From NCBI GenBank assembly GCA_028279875.1, contig JANQMU010000013.1:40491-104490 (forward strand): a stretch of DNA of 64,000 nt. Direction: 5' to 3'. The notes under the pieces are model-generated. The model searched no databases. It saw only the letters and a program-made list of their open reading frames with translations, and was not told the DNA's origin. Both the position numbers and the translations under genes were made by a program. This DNA comes from Rhizobiaceae bacterium. Lineage in GTDB: Bacteria > Pseudomonadota > Alphaproteobacteria > Rhizobiales > Rhizobiaceae. Shown piece by piece: positions 43,584-52,997 of the stretch. How positions within the stretch are numbered: position 1 is the first letter of the stretch; each line of letters opens with the position of its first letter.

Positions 43584-44499
43584 CGAGACCGATGGCGGCA
43601 TATTTGATGCCGTAATAGAGCCGCCGGTTATAGGCCTTGAGCGCCTTGAACTTGACGCGGACCGGGTAGATCAGGCTGAACGCCCTGTTGATGAAGCCGA
43701 CCTTTTCACCCGGCTCGTTGCGGGTTGCCGACAGGGCCATGATCTTGGTTCCGAGATAGCTGGTGAGCGCGGTCGACCAGCCAAAGAGCATCGGCCGCTG
43801 GATATCGCAGAACAGGATCAGCCGGTCCTGATCGGTCTCGTTCTCGGCGAAATGGATATAGGTCTCGTCGAAGACGACATCCTCGCCGTCGCGCCAGCTG
43901 TAGCGCTCGCCGTCGACATCGATGAAACAGCGATCGTCATTCGGCGTCATCAGGCCGAGATGATAGCGGACGGACCCGGCATAGGGATCGCGGTGCCGCA
44001 CCAGCCGCGCACCGGGCGGCAGCATGGTGAACATCGCCGCCTTGAGACCGTCCACCTGCTCGAGCAGCGCCAGGGTCTTCGGACAGGCCGCTTGCGCGCT
44101 CGACAGCGTTTCGCCATACCATTTGAGATAAAAACGCGTCCATCCGGTGCGAAAGAACGAATTGAACCCGGCATCGTCATAGCGGTCCGAGGCCTTGACC
44201 CGGCCTTCCTCATAGAGAGCGGCGGCTTCGTCCCGGATGACCTGCCAATTGTCCCGCAGCACCTGCAGGCTCGGAAAGCCGGCCATGTCGAGATAGGGAC
44301 GATTGGGAACGCCCGATGTCAGATAGATCAGGGCGTTGATGGGGGCGAGGAAGGTCGAGTGATCGGTGAGCTGGCGAAGGAATTTATGGCGCACGCGGCC
44401 GCGCAGATGCACCCACAGGGCCGACCCCATGAACAGGTAGACGATCAGGAATTTCCACGAAAACGCTGTCTGATACCAGCCGGCAGCCAATCCCTGCAT
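43561..44499 (-). CDS. Aspartyl/asparaginyl beta-hydroxylase family protein (LpxO-like)
   Basis: The 312-residue protein starts at ATG 44499 behind GAGGGACC. It has membrane segments at about 12-28 and at the C-terminus (YAAIGLVILLILV). The catalytic domain has LPPGARLVRHRDPYAGSVRYHLGL, GERYSWRDGEDVVFDETYIHFAENETDQDRLIL, with His ligands for Fe(II) and an Arg for 2-oxoglutarate. LpxO, a membrane member of this family, hydroxylates a lipid A acyl chain, and this is the likeliest role. Peptide hydroxylation is the alternative. Confidence 0.82.
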   Translation of the reverse strand: MQGLAAGWYQTAFSWKFLIVYLFMGSALWVHLRGRVRHKFLRQLTDHSTFLAPINALIYLTSGVPNRPYLDMAGFPSLQVLRDNWQVIRDEAAALYEEGRVKASDRYDDAGFNSFFRTGWTRFYLKWYGETLSSAQAACPKTLALLEQVDGLKAAMFTMLPPGARLVRHRDPYAGSVRYHLGLMTPNDDRCFIDVDGERYSWRDGEDVVFDETYIHFAENETDQDRLILFCDIQRPMLFGWSTALTSYLGTKIMALSATRNEPGEKVGFINRAFSLIYPVRVKFKALKAYNRRLYYGIKYAAIGLVILLILV

Positions 44500-44595
44500 A
44501 GGTCCCTCATAGGCGTCAGATTGGCCTTTGACTATCACAACCGCAGCAAAAGGAGAAGATTTTGATATGCCGGTGCCGCGCGCCGGCGTTTCAGG

Positions 44596-45390
44596 CTAGG
44601 AGCCCGTCTGCATGGCTGCATATCCGAGCGAATGGGAAAGCTCTGAAGCGATGTTGCGCAGGATCGCCAGCGTCTCCTCCGGGTCCGCCGACCGCGGCCT
44701 CTGCTCGATATAACCGCAGGTCATGGCCGCGACGACGCCGCGAACGTCGAACACCGGCACGCTCAGATTTCGAACGCCGGCCACGATCTCGCTTTCAAGG
44801 TCCTCATAGCCGAGTTCGGCGATATGCGACAGGCGGTCACCGGCCTTTGAGCGCCGGCGCGCCGGCATGCGCTTGAGAAACCGCTGCCGCGCCTCCTCGC
44901 CGGAAAAGGCGACAATCACATTGCCGGTGCTCGTTGCCTCGACGGGAAAGATGGCGCCGGTGCGAACGGAATAGCCGGCCGGTCTCGGGCTGGCGATCGA
45001 GGCGAGAATGAGGATATTCGCGCGATTGAGCACACCCAGATGACAGGACTGATCGGTCAGCGCCGCAAACCGCTCCATCAGCGGGACGGCATTGCCGATC
45101 ATCTGCTCCGTCGGGTTGTGGCGGTGGGAAAGCTCGAACAGGCGCAATGTCAGGGAATAGCGGCTCGAGACCTTGTCGAATGCGAGATATTTCTGTTCGG
45201 TCAGATAGACGACCAGCCGATACAATTCGCCCATCGACCGGCCAAGGCCGTCGACGAGTTCATTCATCGTCGCCCCTTCCTTGCAGTCCGACAGGAACTC
45301 CAGCACTTCAAGCGCCTTCTCGACCGATGGAACGGCGGCTTTTTCTTTCGGCTTCGACGCCGCAGCCTTTTTGGCGGGGCTTTTTGTCAT
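44596..45390 (-). CDS. IclR-family transcription regulator
   Basis: The 264-residue protein has a lysine/alanine-rich N-terminal tail (MTKSPAKKAAASKPKEKAA). Then comes a winged helix-turn-helix (SVEKALEVLEFLSDCKEGATMNELVDGLGRSMGELYRLVVYL) and the IclR effector domain (ATSTGNVIVAFSGEEARQRFL.., NLSVPVFDVRGVVAAMTCGY). IclR proteins bind palindromic operators and sense a pathway metabolite. It lies 10 bases after the enoyl-CoA hydratase gene and is the last gene of the minus-strand run, so it may govern both halves of the catabolic cluster through the shared 21-bp palindrome. Confidence 0.88.
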   Translation of the reverse strand: MTKSPAKKAAASKPKEKAAVPSVEKALEVLEFLSDCKEGATMNELVDGLGRSMGELYRLVVYLTEQKYLAFDKVSSRYSLTLRLFELSHRHNPTEQMIGNAVPLMERFAALTDQSCHLGVLNRANILILASIASPRPAGYSVRTGAIFPVEATSTGNVIVAFSGEEARQRFLKRMPARRRSKAGDRLSHIAELGYEDLESEIVAGVRNLSVPVFDVRGVVAAMTCGYIEQRPRSADPEETLAILRNIASELSHSLGYAAMQTGS

Positions 45391-45400
45391 GCGGCTCGTT

Positions 45401-46156
45401 TTACTCCGATTTGCCGGCACCGCTCAACAAGCGATTGCACTCGACCTTGGCGAAGCAGAGCGACATCAACTCGTTCTCATATTGAAGACCCTGGGCGACG
45501 GGCATATCCATCGCCGATCTGACGGCCGCCTTGACCGCCTGTGTCGCAACGGTCGAGTGATCGGCGATTTCCAGGGCCGCCTCGCGCGCCCGCGCCACTT
45601 CCTCGCCGACCTCGACGAAATATTCGACGATGCCGAGACGGTTGGCCTCCTCGGCATCGAACCGCTCGCCGGTCAGCAGCAGTTTCATGGCGACGCCATA
45701 GCCGCACATCCGGGTCAGATGCTGCGCGGCGCCACCAGCCCCGTTCCAGCCGAGCGTGACCTCCGGCGCGGAAAAGACGGCCGAACGGCTGACGACGCGC
45801 AGGTCGCAGGCCAGCGCAATCTCGAGCCCGCCGCCAAGAGCCCATCCCTTGATGGCCGCGATCGTCGGCTTGCGCAGGTTGCGGATGGGAGGGATGTAAT
45901 CATAGCGATTTCTCCACTCCCAGAAATCCTTGTAATTGTCGAGGGCGGCGACATCCGAACCGGCGCAAAACGCCCTTTCGCCGGCGCCGCGAATGACAAC
46001 GACGTGAACGGAACTGTCGGCATCGGCCTGGGCGCAGCACGCCCCGAGCTGGCGATACATGACCGGCGTCAGCGCATTGTGCTTGTCCGGACGGTCGAGC
46101 ACGATTTCAGCAACCGCCCCGTTTTTCTCCAGCGTGACTTGACCGTCGTCGGACAT
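45401..46156 (-). CDS. Enoyl-CoA hydratase/isomerase family protein
   Basis: The 251-residue crotonase-fold protein starts at ATG 46156 behind GAGGGAAAC. The oxyanion-hole segments are RAFCAGSDVAALDN and IKGWALGGGLEIALACDLRV; the LGWNGAGGAAQHLTRMCG segment follows. The usual catalytic Glu pair is only partly kept: the second Glu position reads GWNGAGG. It acts on an acyl-CoA, possibly as hydratase, isomerase or lyase. It lies 7 bases before dctM on the same strand, so an acyl-CoA derived from the imported solute may be its substrate. The exact reaction is unknown. Confidence 0.82.
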   Translation of the reverse strand: MSDDGQVTLEKNGAVAEIVLDRPDKHNALTPVMYRQLGACCAQADADSSVHVVVIRGAGERAFCAGSDVAALDNYKDFWEWRNRYDYIPPIRNLRKPTIAAIKGWALGGGLEIALACDLRVVSRSAVFSAPEVTLGWNGAGGAAQHLTRMCGYGVAMKLLLTGERFDAEEANRLGIVEYFVEVGEEVARAREAALEIADHSTVATQAVKAAVRSAMDMPVAQGLQYENELMSLCFAKVECNRLLSGAGKSE

Positions 46157-46163
46157 GTTTCCC

Positions 46164-47447
46164 TCACTTAAAACCAAGATTCGGCAGCCAGAGTGAAATC
46201 TGCGGAACGAATGTGAGCATCAGCAACATCGAAAAGAGCACGATGTAAAACGGGGTGGATGCGCGGATAAACCGGCCGATCGACAGGCCGGTGATCGCGC
46301 ATGTGGTGAACATCAGCGTTCCCAGCGGCGGCGTGACGCCCGCAATCGTCAGGTTGAGGACCATGACGATGCCGAAATGGACCGGATCGATGCCGACTTC
46401 ACCGATCACCGGAACGAGGATCGGCGTCAGCAGGATCAGCGCCGCCGAGCCCTCCAGGAACATGCCGCACAGGATCAGCAGAAGATTGATCAGCAACAGC
46501 AGCAGATAGGGATTTTGTGTGAGCGTCAGCATCATCTGCGCCACCGCTTCGGGGATTCGCTCCCAGGTCATATAGAAGCCGAAGGCATTGGCGGTGCAGA
46601 TCACCAGCATGATGATCGCCGTCGCCTGCGTTGTTTGCGCCAGGATCGGGCGAAGGTGGCGCGGCCGGAGCTCTCCGTAGAGGATGCCGACCACAGTCGC
46701 GAAAAGCACCGCCATCGCGCCCGCCTCGGTCGGGGTGAAATAGCCGAAGCGAATCCCGACAACGATGCCGACGGGCACCATCAGGGCGAGACCGGCGCTG
46801 TAGAGCGCCGCCAGACGCGCCCGGCCGCTGGTGGGTCTGTCGAGCGCCGGCTTCCAGCGATGACGTCGCGCCAGAAACGCCACCGTCAGCATGAGTGCGA
46901 TGCACAGCAGGATGCCCGGCACGATTCCGGCCAGAAACAGGCGCCCGATAGAGACGTCGCCCATGAAACCGTAGAGGATGAGGCCGATGCCCGGCGGGAT
47001 GATGACGCTGATGATCGATGACGCGGCGGTGATGGCCGATGAGAACCCCAGATCATAGCCGCGTTTGCTCATCTGCGGAACGAGCACCTTGGCTTGCATG
47101 GCGGCATCGGCATTCGCCGATCCGGAAACGCCGCCAAGCAGCGTCGACAGAAGAACATTGACCTGCGCCAGCCCGCCGCGCCAATGGCCGGTCATCGCTT
47201 CAGCAAAACCCATCATCCGGCGGGTGATGCCGGCAAAATTCATGACGATCCCGGTCATCACGAACAGCGGTATCGCAAGCAGCGGGAAGGAATGGGTGAC
47301 GGCGACGATGCGCTGGACGTAGAGTTCGGGCGGCATGCCGGCCGAAAACAGGAAGAACACAAGACCCGCCATGCCAATGGCAAAGCCAACCGGAATGCCG
47401 ATGGCGATCGTCAAAAGCAGGACGAAGACCGGAAGCAGATCCATCAC
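46164..47447 (-). CDS. dctM: TRAP transporter large permease subunit (DctM family), second system
   Basis: The 427-residue protein has about 12 membrane segments and DctM motifs: FVMTGIVMNFAGITRRMMGFAEAM, GVSGSANADAAMQAKVLVPQM, SSIISVIIPPGIGLILYGF, FTPTEAGAMAVLFA and TIAGVTPPLGTLMFTTCAITG. It is the channel of a sodium-dependent importer. Its start overlaps the dctQ stop by 4 bases. It differs enough from the first DctM in the window that recent duplication is unlikely. Confidence 0.93.
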   Translation of the reverse strand: MMDLLPVFVLLLTIAIGIPVGFAIGMAGLVFFLFSAGMPPELYVQRIVAVTHSFPLLAIPLFVMTGIVMNFAGITRRMMGFAEAMTGHWRGGLAQVNVLLSTLLGGVSGSANADAAMQAKVLVPQMSKRGYDLGFSSAITAASSIISVIIPPGIGLILYGFMGDVSIGRLFLAGIVPGILLCIALMLTVAFLARRHRWKPALDRPTSGRARLAALYSAGLALMVPVGIVVGIRFGYFTPTEAGAMAVLFATVVGILYGELRPRHLRPILAQTTQATAIIMLVICTANAFGFYMTWERIPEAVAQMMLTLTQNPYLLLLLINLLLILCGMFLEGSAALILLTPILVPVIGEVGIDPVHFGIVMVLNLTIAGVTPPLGTLMFTTCAITGLSIGRFIRASTPFYIVLFSMLLMLTFVPQISLWLPNLGFK

Positions 47448-47938
47448 AGGACCTCATCGCCATGAGGCCCGGCCGGTTCGGGGATCGCCCCGACCAGCCG
47501 GCAGACGGATGTCACCGACATCGCCGCAAATGACAGGAAGGTCGCCAGATAGACCCAGAAGAAGGGAATGCGCATGACGGGCGAATTGCGCGTCGCGCCC
47601 TTCGTCATCATCACATAGCTGAGATAGGTCACATAGACCAGGAACACGATGATGAGGAGCTGCGCCACCAGGCGAACCGGCTTCGCCAGCCATGGCGGCA
47701 TGATGTCGACCAGCAGCGTCACCTGGATGTGGCGGCCCTCGCGGAAAGCCGTCGCCGCGCCGATGAAGGCAACCCATGTGAACAGCATGCCGGACAGTTC
47801 GGTCGTCCAGACAGCCGGCTTTTCAGTGATATAGCGGGTCAGGACACCCCACAGGACGGCGGACAGCAGCGCGGCAAGCGGCGTATAGGACAGGATGGCC
47901 TCGACATTGCCGATGGCCGAGAATATGCGCTTCATCAT
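47444..47938 (-). CDS. dctQ: TRAP transporter small permease subunit (DctQ family), second system
   Basis: The 164-residue protein has four membrane segments and the DctQ segment TRYITEKPAVWTTELSGMLFTWVAFIGAATAFREGRHIQVTLL. It partners with DctM in the inner membrane. It follows dctP by 53 bases containing a strong hairpin, and its last 4 bases overlap the dctM start. The order dctP-dctQ-dctM is standard. Confidence 0.9.
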   Translation of the reverse strand: MMKRIFSAIGNVEAILSYTPLAALLSAVLWGVLTRYITEKPAVWTTELSGMLFTWVAFIGAATAFREGRHIQVTLLVDIMPPWLAKPVRLVAQLLIIVFLVYVTYLSYVMMTKGATRNSPVMRIPFFWVYLATFLSFAAMSVTSVCRLVGAIPEPAGPHGDEVL

Positions 47939-47954
47939 CCACCTTCACAAACAA

Positions 47955-47983
47955 CCGCTGCGGCCGGGGCGCGGCCGCAGCGG
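47955..47983 (-). terminator. Intercistronic hairpin between dctP and dctQ
   Basis: CCGCTGCGGCC (47955-47965) pairs perfectly with GGCCGCAGCGG (47973-47983). No T run follows. Such hairpins after binding-protein genes typically protect or partly terminate the mRNA, keeping DctP levels above those of the membrane subunits. Confidence 0.5.
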
Positions 47984-47991
47984 GCGCAGCG

Positions 47992-48987
47992 TCAATTGTC
48001 CAGAATTGACCGCACTTCCTCATGGAGCCCGTCCGACCAGTCGGGGAATTGACGGTAGACGGATGCGGTCGCTTCCTGGAACGCTTCGATGTCGACGTCA
48101 CGGTTGAACCGGACGCCTTCGGCTTCCAGTTTCCTGATCCATTCCTCTTCCGAGTTGAGCATCAGATCGGTCATGAACACGCCGGCATTCACTGCCTCTT
48201 CCGAGAGGATATCCTGGATGTCCTGCGGAAGAGAGGCAAAATAATCGGCATTCATCACGAGGCCGGTAAAGCCCTTGAAGTGGCCGGTCAGCGAGATGGT
48301 CTTCTTGACCTCGTGCAGCTTGGCCCCGTGGATCGAGGGCAGCGGCGCTTCGGCGCCCTCCACAACACCCGTCGACAGGCCCGAATAGACTTCGGTCCAG
48401 GGCAACTGCGTCGGGCGGGCGCCCATGGCATTGAATGTCTCCACCCACATGATGTTCGGCGGCGTGCGGAAGGTCATGCCTTGCGTATCGGCCGGCGATT
48501 TGATGGCCTTGTCCGACAGCATGTGACGCGACCCGAAGAGCCAGTTGAGCGCAAGCAGTTCAAGCCCGGCTTCGTTGCGCAGCCGGTCCGTCATGCCGGC
48601 ATAAAGGTCCGACTCGACGATTTTGGAAAAATCCCGCGGATCGGCCATGAGATACGGCCCGCCCAGCACGCCGAAATCCGCGACAAAATCGCTGAGATAG
48701 CCCGGATCGGAAACCGTCATGACGGGCGCGCCGGCACGAACCTGTTCATAGACTTCGGGATTTGTCCCGAGCGTTCCGTTCGGGAAAATCGTGATCTCGA
48801 CACGGCCCCCGCTGCGCTCGGCAACGTTTTTCACAAACTCTTCCATCGCCTGATGGACCGGCTCCTTGTCCGATGTCACATGGCCGAGTTTCAACTCATA
48901 ATCGGCCGCCTGCGCGGCAAATCCGGCCAGCGTCAGCAGCGAAGCGGCCGTTGCAACGTGCAACAGGGTGCCAAGCACCTTGATCAT
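47992..48987 (-). CDS. dctP: TRAP transporter solute-binding protein (DctP family), second system
   Basis: The 331-residue protein has a signal peptide (MIKVLGTLLHVATAASLLTLAGFAAQA) and a DctP body: LGHVTSDKEPVHQAMEEFVKNVAERSGGRVEITIFPNGTLG. Its ligand region contains MTFRTPPNIMWVETFNAMGARPTQLPWTEVYSGLSTGVVEGAE, with the conserved Arg that holds a carboxylate. A sugar acid or similar ligand fits the enzymes around. It is the first gene of the minus-strand half of the cluster and faces the AldA-like gene across a 261-base divergent region holding an operator. Confidence 0.92.
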   Translation of the reverse strand: MIKVLGTLLHVATAASLLTLAGFAAQAADYELKLGHVTSDKEPVHQAMEEFVKNVAERSGGRVEITIFPNGTLGTNPEVYEQVRAGAPVMTVSDPGYLSDFVADFGVLGGPYLMADPRDFSKIVESDLYAGMTDRLRNEAGLELLALNWLFGSRHMLSDKAIKSPADTQGMTFRTPPNIMWVETFNAMGARPTQLPWTEVYSGLSTGVVEGAEAPLPSIHGAKLHEVKKTISLTGHFKGFTGLVMNADYFASLPQDIQDILSEEAVNAGVFMTDLMLNSEEEWIRKLEAEGVRFNRDVDIEAFQEATASVYRQFPDWSDGLHEEVRSILDN

Positions 48988-49101
48988 CTTACCCTCCCTG
49001 AGGTTTCAGCGTTTTCACATGCACCAACTTGCGAGGACCCAAGCGCGACATGCCCGCTTGTCGACCTCCCAATCGCTATCGGAGTAACATATAGATTGCA
49101 C

Positions 49102-49122
49102 ATATGAAAGTTATTTTTGTAT
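49102..49122. promoter_or_regulatory. 21-bp operator-like palindrome between dctP and aldA
   Basis: The site reads ATATGAAAG-TTA-TTTTTGTAT, an imperfect inverted repeat. It matches 50796-50816 (opposite strand) at 19 of 21 positions. It lies in the divergent promoter region of the TRAP operon and the aldehyde dehydrogenase. The IclR-family protein encoded at 44596-45390 is the natural candidate to bind it. Confidence 0.6.
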
Positions 49123-49248
49123 AGGTTATCGGGCGACATGATAGGATGAAGCGTGTTGTCTTGCCCGGTGTCTTGCCCGGTGCCTTGAATGCCGGCAGTC
49201 GCAAGCCGTCGAAAACGGACGGGCAAACCGCATGAGGAGGTGGAGAAA

Positions 49249-50685
49249 ATGGTGAATTTGCACAAATGTTTCATCGACGGCGAATGGGTCGAGGCGGCGG
49301 GCGGCGACACGATCCCGGTCGAAAACCCGGCGACCGGCGAGATCTTCGCCGAGGTGCCCGCCTGCGGGCTCGAAGAAGCCGGCCGGGCTCTGGAATCGGC
49401 CGAGAAGGCGCGCCGCGACTGGGCGATGCTGCCGCCCGTCGAACGCGCCGACTATCTGTACCGGATATGCGACGGCCTGAAAAAGGAACGCGATCATTTC
49501 GCCCGCCTGCTGGTGATGGAACAGGGCAAGACGCTGGCGGAAGCCGGCTTCGAGGTCGATGACACGATCCGCTACATGACCTATGCGGCCGAGGCCGCCC
49601 GGCGGCTGCAGGGCGAAATCCTGCCGGCGGACGCGGCCGGCGAGCAGGTTTTCATCTTCCGCGTTCCCTATGGCGTCACGCTGGGTATCTGCGCCTATAA
49701 CTACCCGCTGGCGCTGATCGGCCGCAAGCTGGGCCCGGCCCTGGTGACGGGCAATGTCATGATCCTCAAGCCGCACGAGGCAACGCCGGTGACCGGCAGC
49801 GAATTCTGCCGCATCGTCGAACAGGCCGGCCTGCCGAAGGGAGTCGTCAATCTGGTCACCGGAACCGGTCCGCAACTGGGGCGGGCGCTTGTCGAAAGCC
49901 CCTATACGCGCATGATCTCGGTGACCGGCTCGATCCGGGCCGGCAAGGCGATCGCGGCATCGGCCGCCAATAATCTTGCCGCCCTGTCCCTGGAGCTTGG
50001 CGGCAATGCGCCCTTCATCGTGCTCAAGGACGCCGATATCGATGCCGCCGCCGAGGCGGCGTCCATCGCGCGTTTCGCCAATGCCGGGCAGGTGTGCATC
50101 TGCAATGAAAGCGTGCTCGTCGAAGACAGCGTCGCCGACGAGTTTACGGAAAAACTGCTCAAGCGGGTGGCCGACGTCAGGCTCGGGGATCCGATGCACA
50201 ACGCCGGCATGGGGCCGGTGACCACTGCGGCATCGCTCGAACGCACGGACAGGTTGGTTCAGGCGAGCCTTGCCGAGGGCGCCGAACTCGCCACCGGCGG
50301 ACGGCGGGGAACAGGCGCCTTTGAAAGGGGGCACTGGTATGAGCCGACCGTTCTGCTCAACGCCAGGCCCTCGAGCGAGGCCGTCGCCGACGAGATTTTC
50401 GGACCGGTCCTGCCGATCGTCCGGGTTGGCGATTACGAGGAAGCGCTCTCCATCGCCAATGCGCGGCCGGATGGCCTGTCGGCCTATCTGTGGACAAGAA
50501 ATCCATCGGTGTTCATGGACGCCATAAAGCGGATCGAGACCGGCACGGTTTTCCTGAACAAGGGGATCGTCGGCTATGTCAACGGCTATCACAACGGCCA
50601 CAAGCTGAGCGGGCTCGGCGGCGAGGACGGCACGCACGGGCTGGAAGGCTACATGCAGAAGCGCACCGTTTACATGGCCTATTGA
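49249..50685 (+). CDS. AldA-like NAD-dependent aldehyde dehydrogenase
   Basis: The 478-residue protein starts at ATG 49249 behind GAGGAGGTGGAG. It has the ALDH folds: [20 protein letters not shown], catalytic Glu in [18 protein letters not shown], catalytic Cys in [17 protein letters not shown], and [12 protein letters not shown]. The C-terminal [20 protein letters not shown] resembles lactaldehyde/glycolaldehyde dehydrogenase AldA. It would oxidise a short aldehyde from sugar breakdown to its acid. It stands alone between the TRAP operon and the ABC operon, with shared operators on both sides. Confidence 0.9.
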   Translation: MVNLHKCFIDGEWVEAAGGDTIPVENPATGEIFAEVPACGLEEAGRALESAEKARRDWAMLPPVERADYLYRICDGLKKERDHFARLLVMEQGKTLAEAGFEVDDTIRYMTYAAEAARRLQGEILPADAAGEQVFIFRVPYGVTLGICAYNYPLALIGRKLGPALVTGNVMILKPHEATPVTGSEFCRIVEQAGLPKGVVNLVTGTGPQLGRALVESPYTRMISVTGSIRAGKAIAASAANNLAALSLELGGNAPFIVLKDADIDAAAEAASIARFANAGQVCICNESVLVEDSVADEFTEKLLKRVADVRLGDPMHNAGMGPVTTAASLERTDRLVQASLAEGAELATGGRRGTGAFERGHWYEPTVLLNARPSSEAVADEIFGPVLPIVRVGDYEEALSIANARPDGLSAYLWTRNPSVFMDAIKRIETGTVFLNKGIVGYVNGYHNGHKLSGLGGEDGTHGLEGYMQKRTVYMAY

Positions 50686-50795
50686 ACGGCGCCGCGTTTT
50701 CGCACCGGGCCGGACACGCTTCAGAACGAATCAGGGGCATCCGCCGTCACGCCGGGTCACCCGTGGCGCAGAGCAACCGGCTGCGCCCATACCGC

Positions 50796-50816
50796 ATACA
50801 AAAACTACTTTCATAT
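50796..50816. promoter_or_regulatory. 21-bp operator-like palindrome upstream of the ABC transporter operon
   Basis: ATACAAAAA-CTA-CTTTCATAT is the inverted counterpart of 49102-49122 (19 of 21). It lies 52-72 bases upstream of the first ABC permease gene, where it could govern the whole 50.9-58.2 kb operon. Confidence 0.6.
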
Positions 50817-50867
50817 ACGCAAAAAAGGTGATAGACGTTCCCTGTGAAGTCAGTTTGGGAGGACATC

Positions 50868-51824
50868 ATGCCGGGCATGGCTAAACTGCTTCGGGAAAAG
50901 AACATTATCTTTGTCACCATCGCCTGTTGCCTGATCTTCTTCCTGATCAGCCCGCGTTTCCTGAGCCTCGACAACATAGCCGCCATCTCCCGGCAGATCG
51001 TTCCGATCGGCCTCATCGCGCTGGGCCAGTATTTTGTCGTCGTCTCCGGCAATATCGACCTGTCGATGGGCATGGGCTCGGTTCTCTTCGCCATCGTCCT
51101 CGGCGTCTTCTTCGGCATGACGGGCGGCGTGACCGTCGGTATTTTCGCCGTCATCCTCGCCTCGCTGGCGCTCGGTTTCTTCAACGGATATCTCGTCGCG
51201 CGGCTGAAGCTGCCGGCCTTCATCGTCACGCTGTCATCATTGTTCATGGCCCAGGGCCTGTCCGGCCTGATCATTCCGCGCGGGCAGCAGATCTTCCTCG
51301 TCGGCGATTTCTTCCGGGTCGTCGGCGCCGGCAAGTTCTTCGGGCTTTACTGGTCCTTCCTGTTCCTGATGGCGCTGTTTGCCCTCGCCTATATCGTCTA
51401 CAACCACACCCGCTGGGGCGCCTATGTGATCGCCATCGGCAACAGCGAAGAGAATGCCAAGCTGGCCGGCATCAACACCGACCGCGTCAAAATAGGCATC
51501 TTCATGTTCTCCGGCCTGTGCAGCGGCTTTGCCGGGATCATCCTGTCGACACGCATGGGCTTCGTTCAGCCCGGCCTCGACGGAAACGGCCTTCTGCTCG
51601 ACGGGATCGCCGCCATCATCATCGGCGGCACGCTGATCCTTGGAGGGCGCGGTACGGTCGGCGGCGCCATCTGGGGCGTCCTGTTCATCGGCGTCGTCAA
51701 CAACAGTCTCAACCTGCTGAATGTCGAGGATGTCTGGCACCTTGTCTTCAAGGGAGCGGTCATTCTCGCGGCGCTCGGCGTCAACTGGCTCTTGTGGCAG
51801 TCGCGCCAGGCGGAAGCACAATGA
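50868..51824 (+). CDS. Ribose-type sugar ABC transporter permease 1
   Basis: The 318-residue protein starts at ATG 50868 behind GGGAGGACATC; an upstream GTG at 50844 is less likely. It has about ten membrane segments and the RbsC-type motifs VVVSGNIDLSMGMGSVLFAI, GFFNGYLVARLKLPAFIVTLSS and AYVIAIGNSEENAKLAGINTDRVK, with GGTLILGGRGTVGGAIWGVL near the end. It forms half of the channel of an importer for a sugar or polyol. The operon has two different permease genes, so the channel is probably a heterodimer. Confidence 0.92.
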   Translation: MPGMAKLLREKNIIFVTIACCLIFFLISPRFLSLDNIAAISRQIVPIGLIALGQYFVVVSGNIDLSMGMGSVLFAIVLGVFFGMTGGVTVGIFAVILASLALGFFNGYLVARLKLPAFIVTLSSLFMAQGLSGLIIPRGQQIFLVGDFFRVVGAGKFFGLYWSFLFLMALFALAYIVYNHTRWGAYVIAIGNSEENAKLAGINTDRVKIGIFMFSGLCSGFAGIILSTRMGFVQPGLDGNGLLLDGIAAIIIGGTLILGGRGTVGGAIWGVLFIGVVNNSLNLLNVEDVWHLVFKGAVILAALGVNWLLWQSRQAEAQ

Positions 51825-51906
51825 GGCATTTCCAATTCCCGGCCACCTTCGAAGAACGCCTGAACCGGTGGCCCCGCAAATCGGCCCTACAAGGAGGAAA
51901 GAACCG

Positions 51907-52944
51907 ATGCAAAACCTGAAAACATCCATCGCAGGCCTGACGCTTGCCGTCGCGCTGGGAGGCACTGCCGCCCTCGCCGCGGATGACGAACTCGATATCG
52001 TCTTCATCAATGACGGCCATGTCGCGCCCTACCATGTCGCCTGGCTCGGCGGTTTCGACGATGCGATCAAGGCCTATGACGAGGCCTTTCCGGACGTCAA
52101 GGTGACCGGGCGCTGGCTCAGCGCCGAAGGCAGCCTGGAAAAGATGGTCCAGCAGGCCGAGGTGACCATCAATGAGAAGCCGGACGTGATGTTCGTCAAT
52201 GCGATCAATGTCGACGCCTTCGAACCGCTGGTGAAAAAGGCGCAGGAGGCCGGCATCATCTGGATCGCCGTTCACTCGCCGATGGAAAGCGCCGATTACA
52301 GCTTTACCCTCGGCGACGTGGTCAACGGCCGCAATCAGGGCATGGCCATGTGCGCCCTGTCGGGCGGCAAACCCTACACGGTCGGCATCATGCTGGGGCA
52401 GGCCGGCAACCCGTCGGGTGACGCGCGCCATGCCGGCATCCTCGAAGGGATCGGATCATGCAACAATGTCGAGGTCGTCGCCGAACAGCCGGCCGACTGG
52501 GACACCGTCAAGGCGCAGTCGATCGCCGAGAACTGGCTCACCCAGTTTCCCGATCTCAACGCCATATCGGGCGTCACCGACGCCTATATGTATCCGTCGA
52601 TCGCCATCGCCCAGAACTCCGGCCGGGACGGCATTGAGTTCTTCGGCTATGACGGCGACATTCCGATCCTCCAGCAGATGGAAAACGGCAATGTCATGGC
52701 CGACATTCTGTTGTCGGGCACCCGTGAGGGCTGGAACTTCGTCCAGATGGCCTATCGCCTGCACAAGGGTGAAAAGCCCGAGAAGGTCTATGACTTCTTC
52801 ACGCCGCTGGTTCTGACCGAGGAGAACCACAAGAAGGCGCTGGCCAACGGCTTCCCGAAAGACGTCCAGGTCTACTATGTGCCGAAGGCGCTCGAAGTGG
52901 CTGAGAAGGGCTATCTGGAATTCGGTCCGGACTCCGTGAAATAA
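51907..52944 (+). CDS. Sugar ABC transporter periplasmic binding protein (PBP-1 / ribose-binding type)
   Basis: The 345-residue protein starts at ATG 51907 after AAGGAGGAAAGAACCG and has a signal peptide ending AALA. The body is a type I periplasmic binding fold, with DIVFINDGHVAPYHVAWLGGFDDAIKAYDEAFP, INEKPDVMFVNAINVDAFEPLVKKAQEAGI and AISGVTDAYMYPSIAIAQNSGRDGIEFFGYDGD. It captures the sugar. It is followed by a perfect 12-pair hairpin that should raise its relative expression. The ligand is unknown. Confidence 0.9.
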   Translation: MQNLKTSIAGLTLAVALGGTAALAADDELDIVFINDGHVAPYHVAWLGGFDDAIKAYDEAFPDVKVTGRWLSAEGSLEKMVQQAEVTINEKPDVMFVNAINVDAFEPLVKKAQEAGIIWIAVHSPMESADYSFTLGDVVNGRNQGMAMCALSGGKPYTVGIMLGQAGNPSGDARHAGILEGIGSCNNVEVVAEQPADWDTVKAQSIAENWLTQFPDLNAISGVTDAYMYPSIAIAQNSGRDGIEFFGYDGDIPILQQMENGNVMADILLSGTREGWNFVQMAYRLHKGEKPEKVYDFFTPLVLTEENHKKALANGFPKDVQVYYVPKALEVAEKGYLEFGPDSVK

Positions 52945-52951
52945 TGCAAAA

Positions 52952-52980
52952 GGTCACCGGCGCGGCCTGCGCCGGTGACC
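52952..52980 (+). terminator. Intercistronic hairpin after the binding-protein gene
   Basis: GGTCACCGGCGC pairs perfectly with GCGCCGGTGACC around GGCCT (12 pairs), 8 bases after the stop. Without a T run it is more likely an mRNA-stabilising or partial termination hairpin. Confidence 0.6.
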
Positions 52981-52997
52981 ACCATGGAAGACCAGGA

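Noticed and set aside
49126..50637. 503-codon open frame on the minus strand
   Set aside because: It is antisense to the AldA-like dehydrogenase, whose catalytic Glu and Cys segments are clear.
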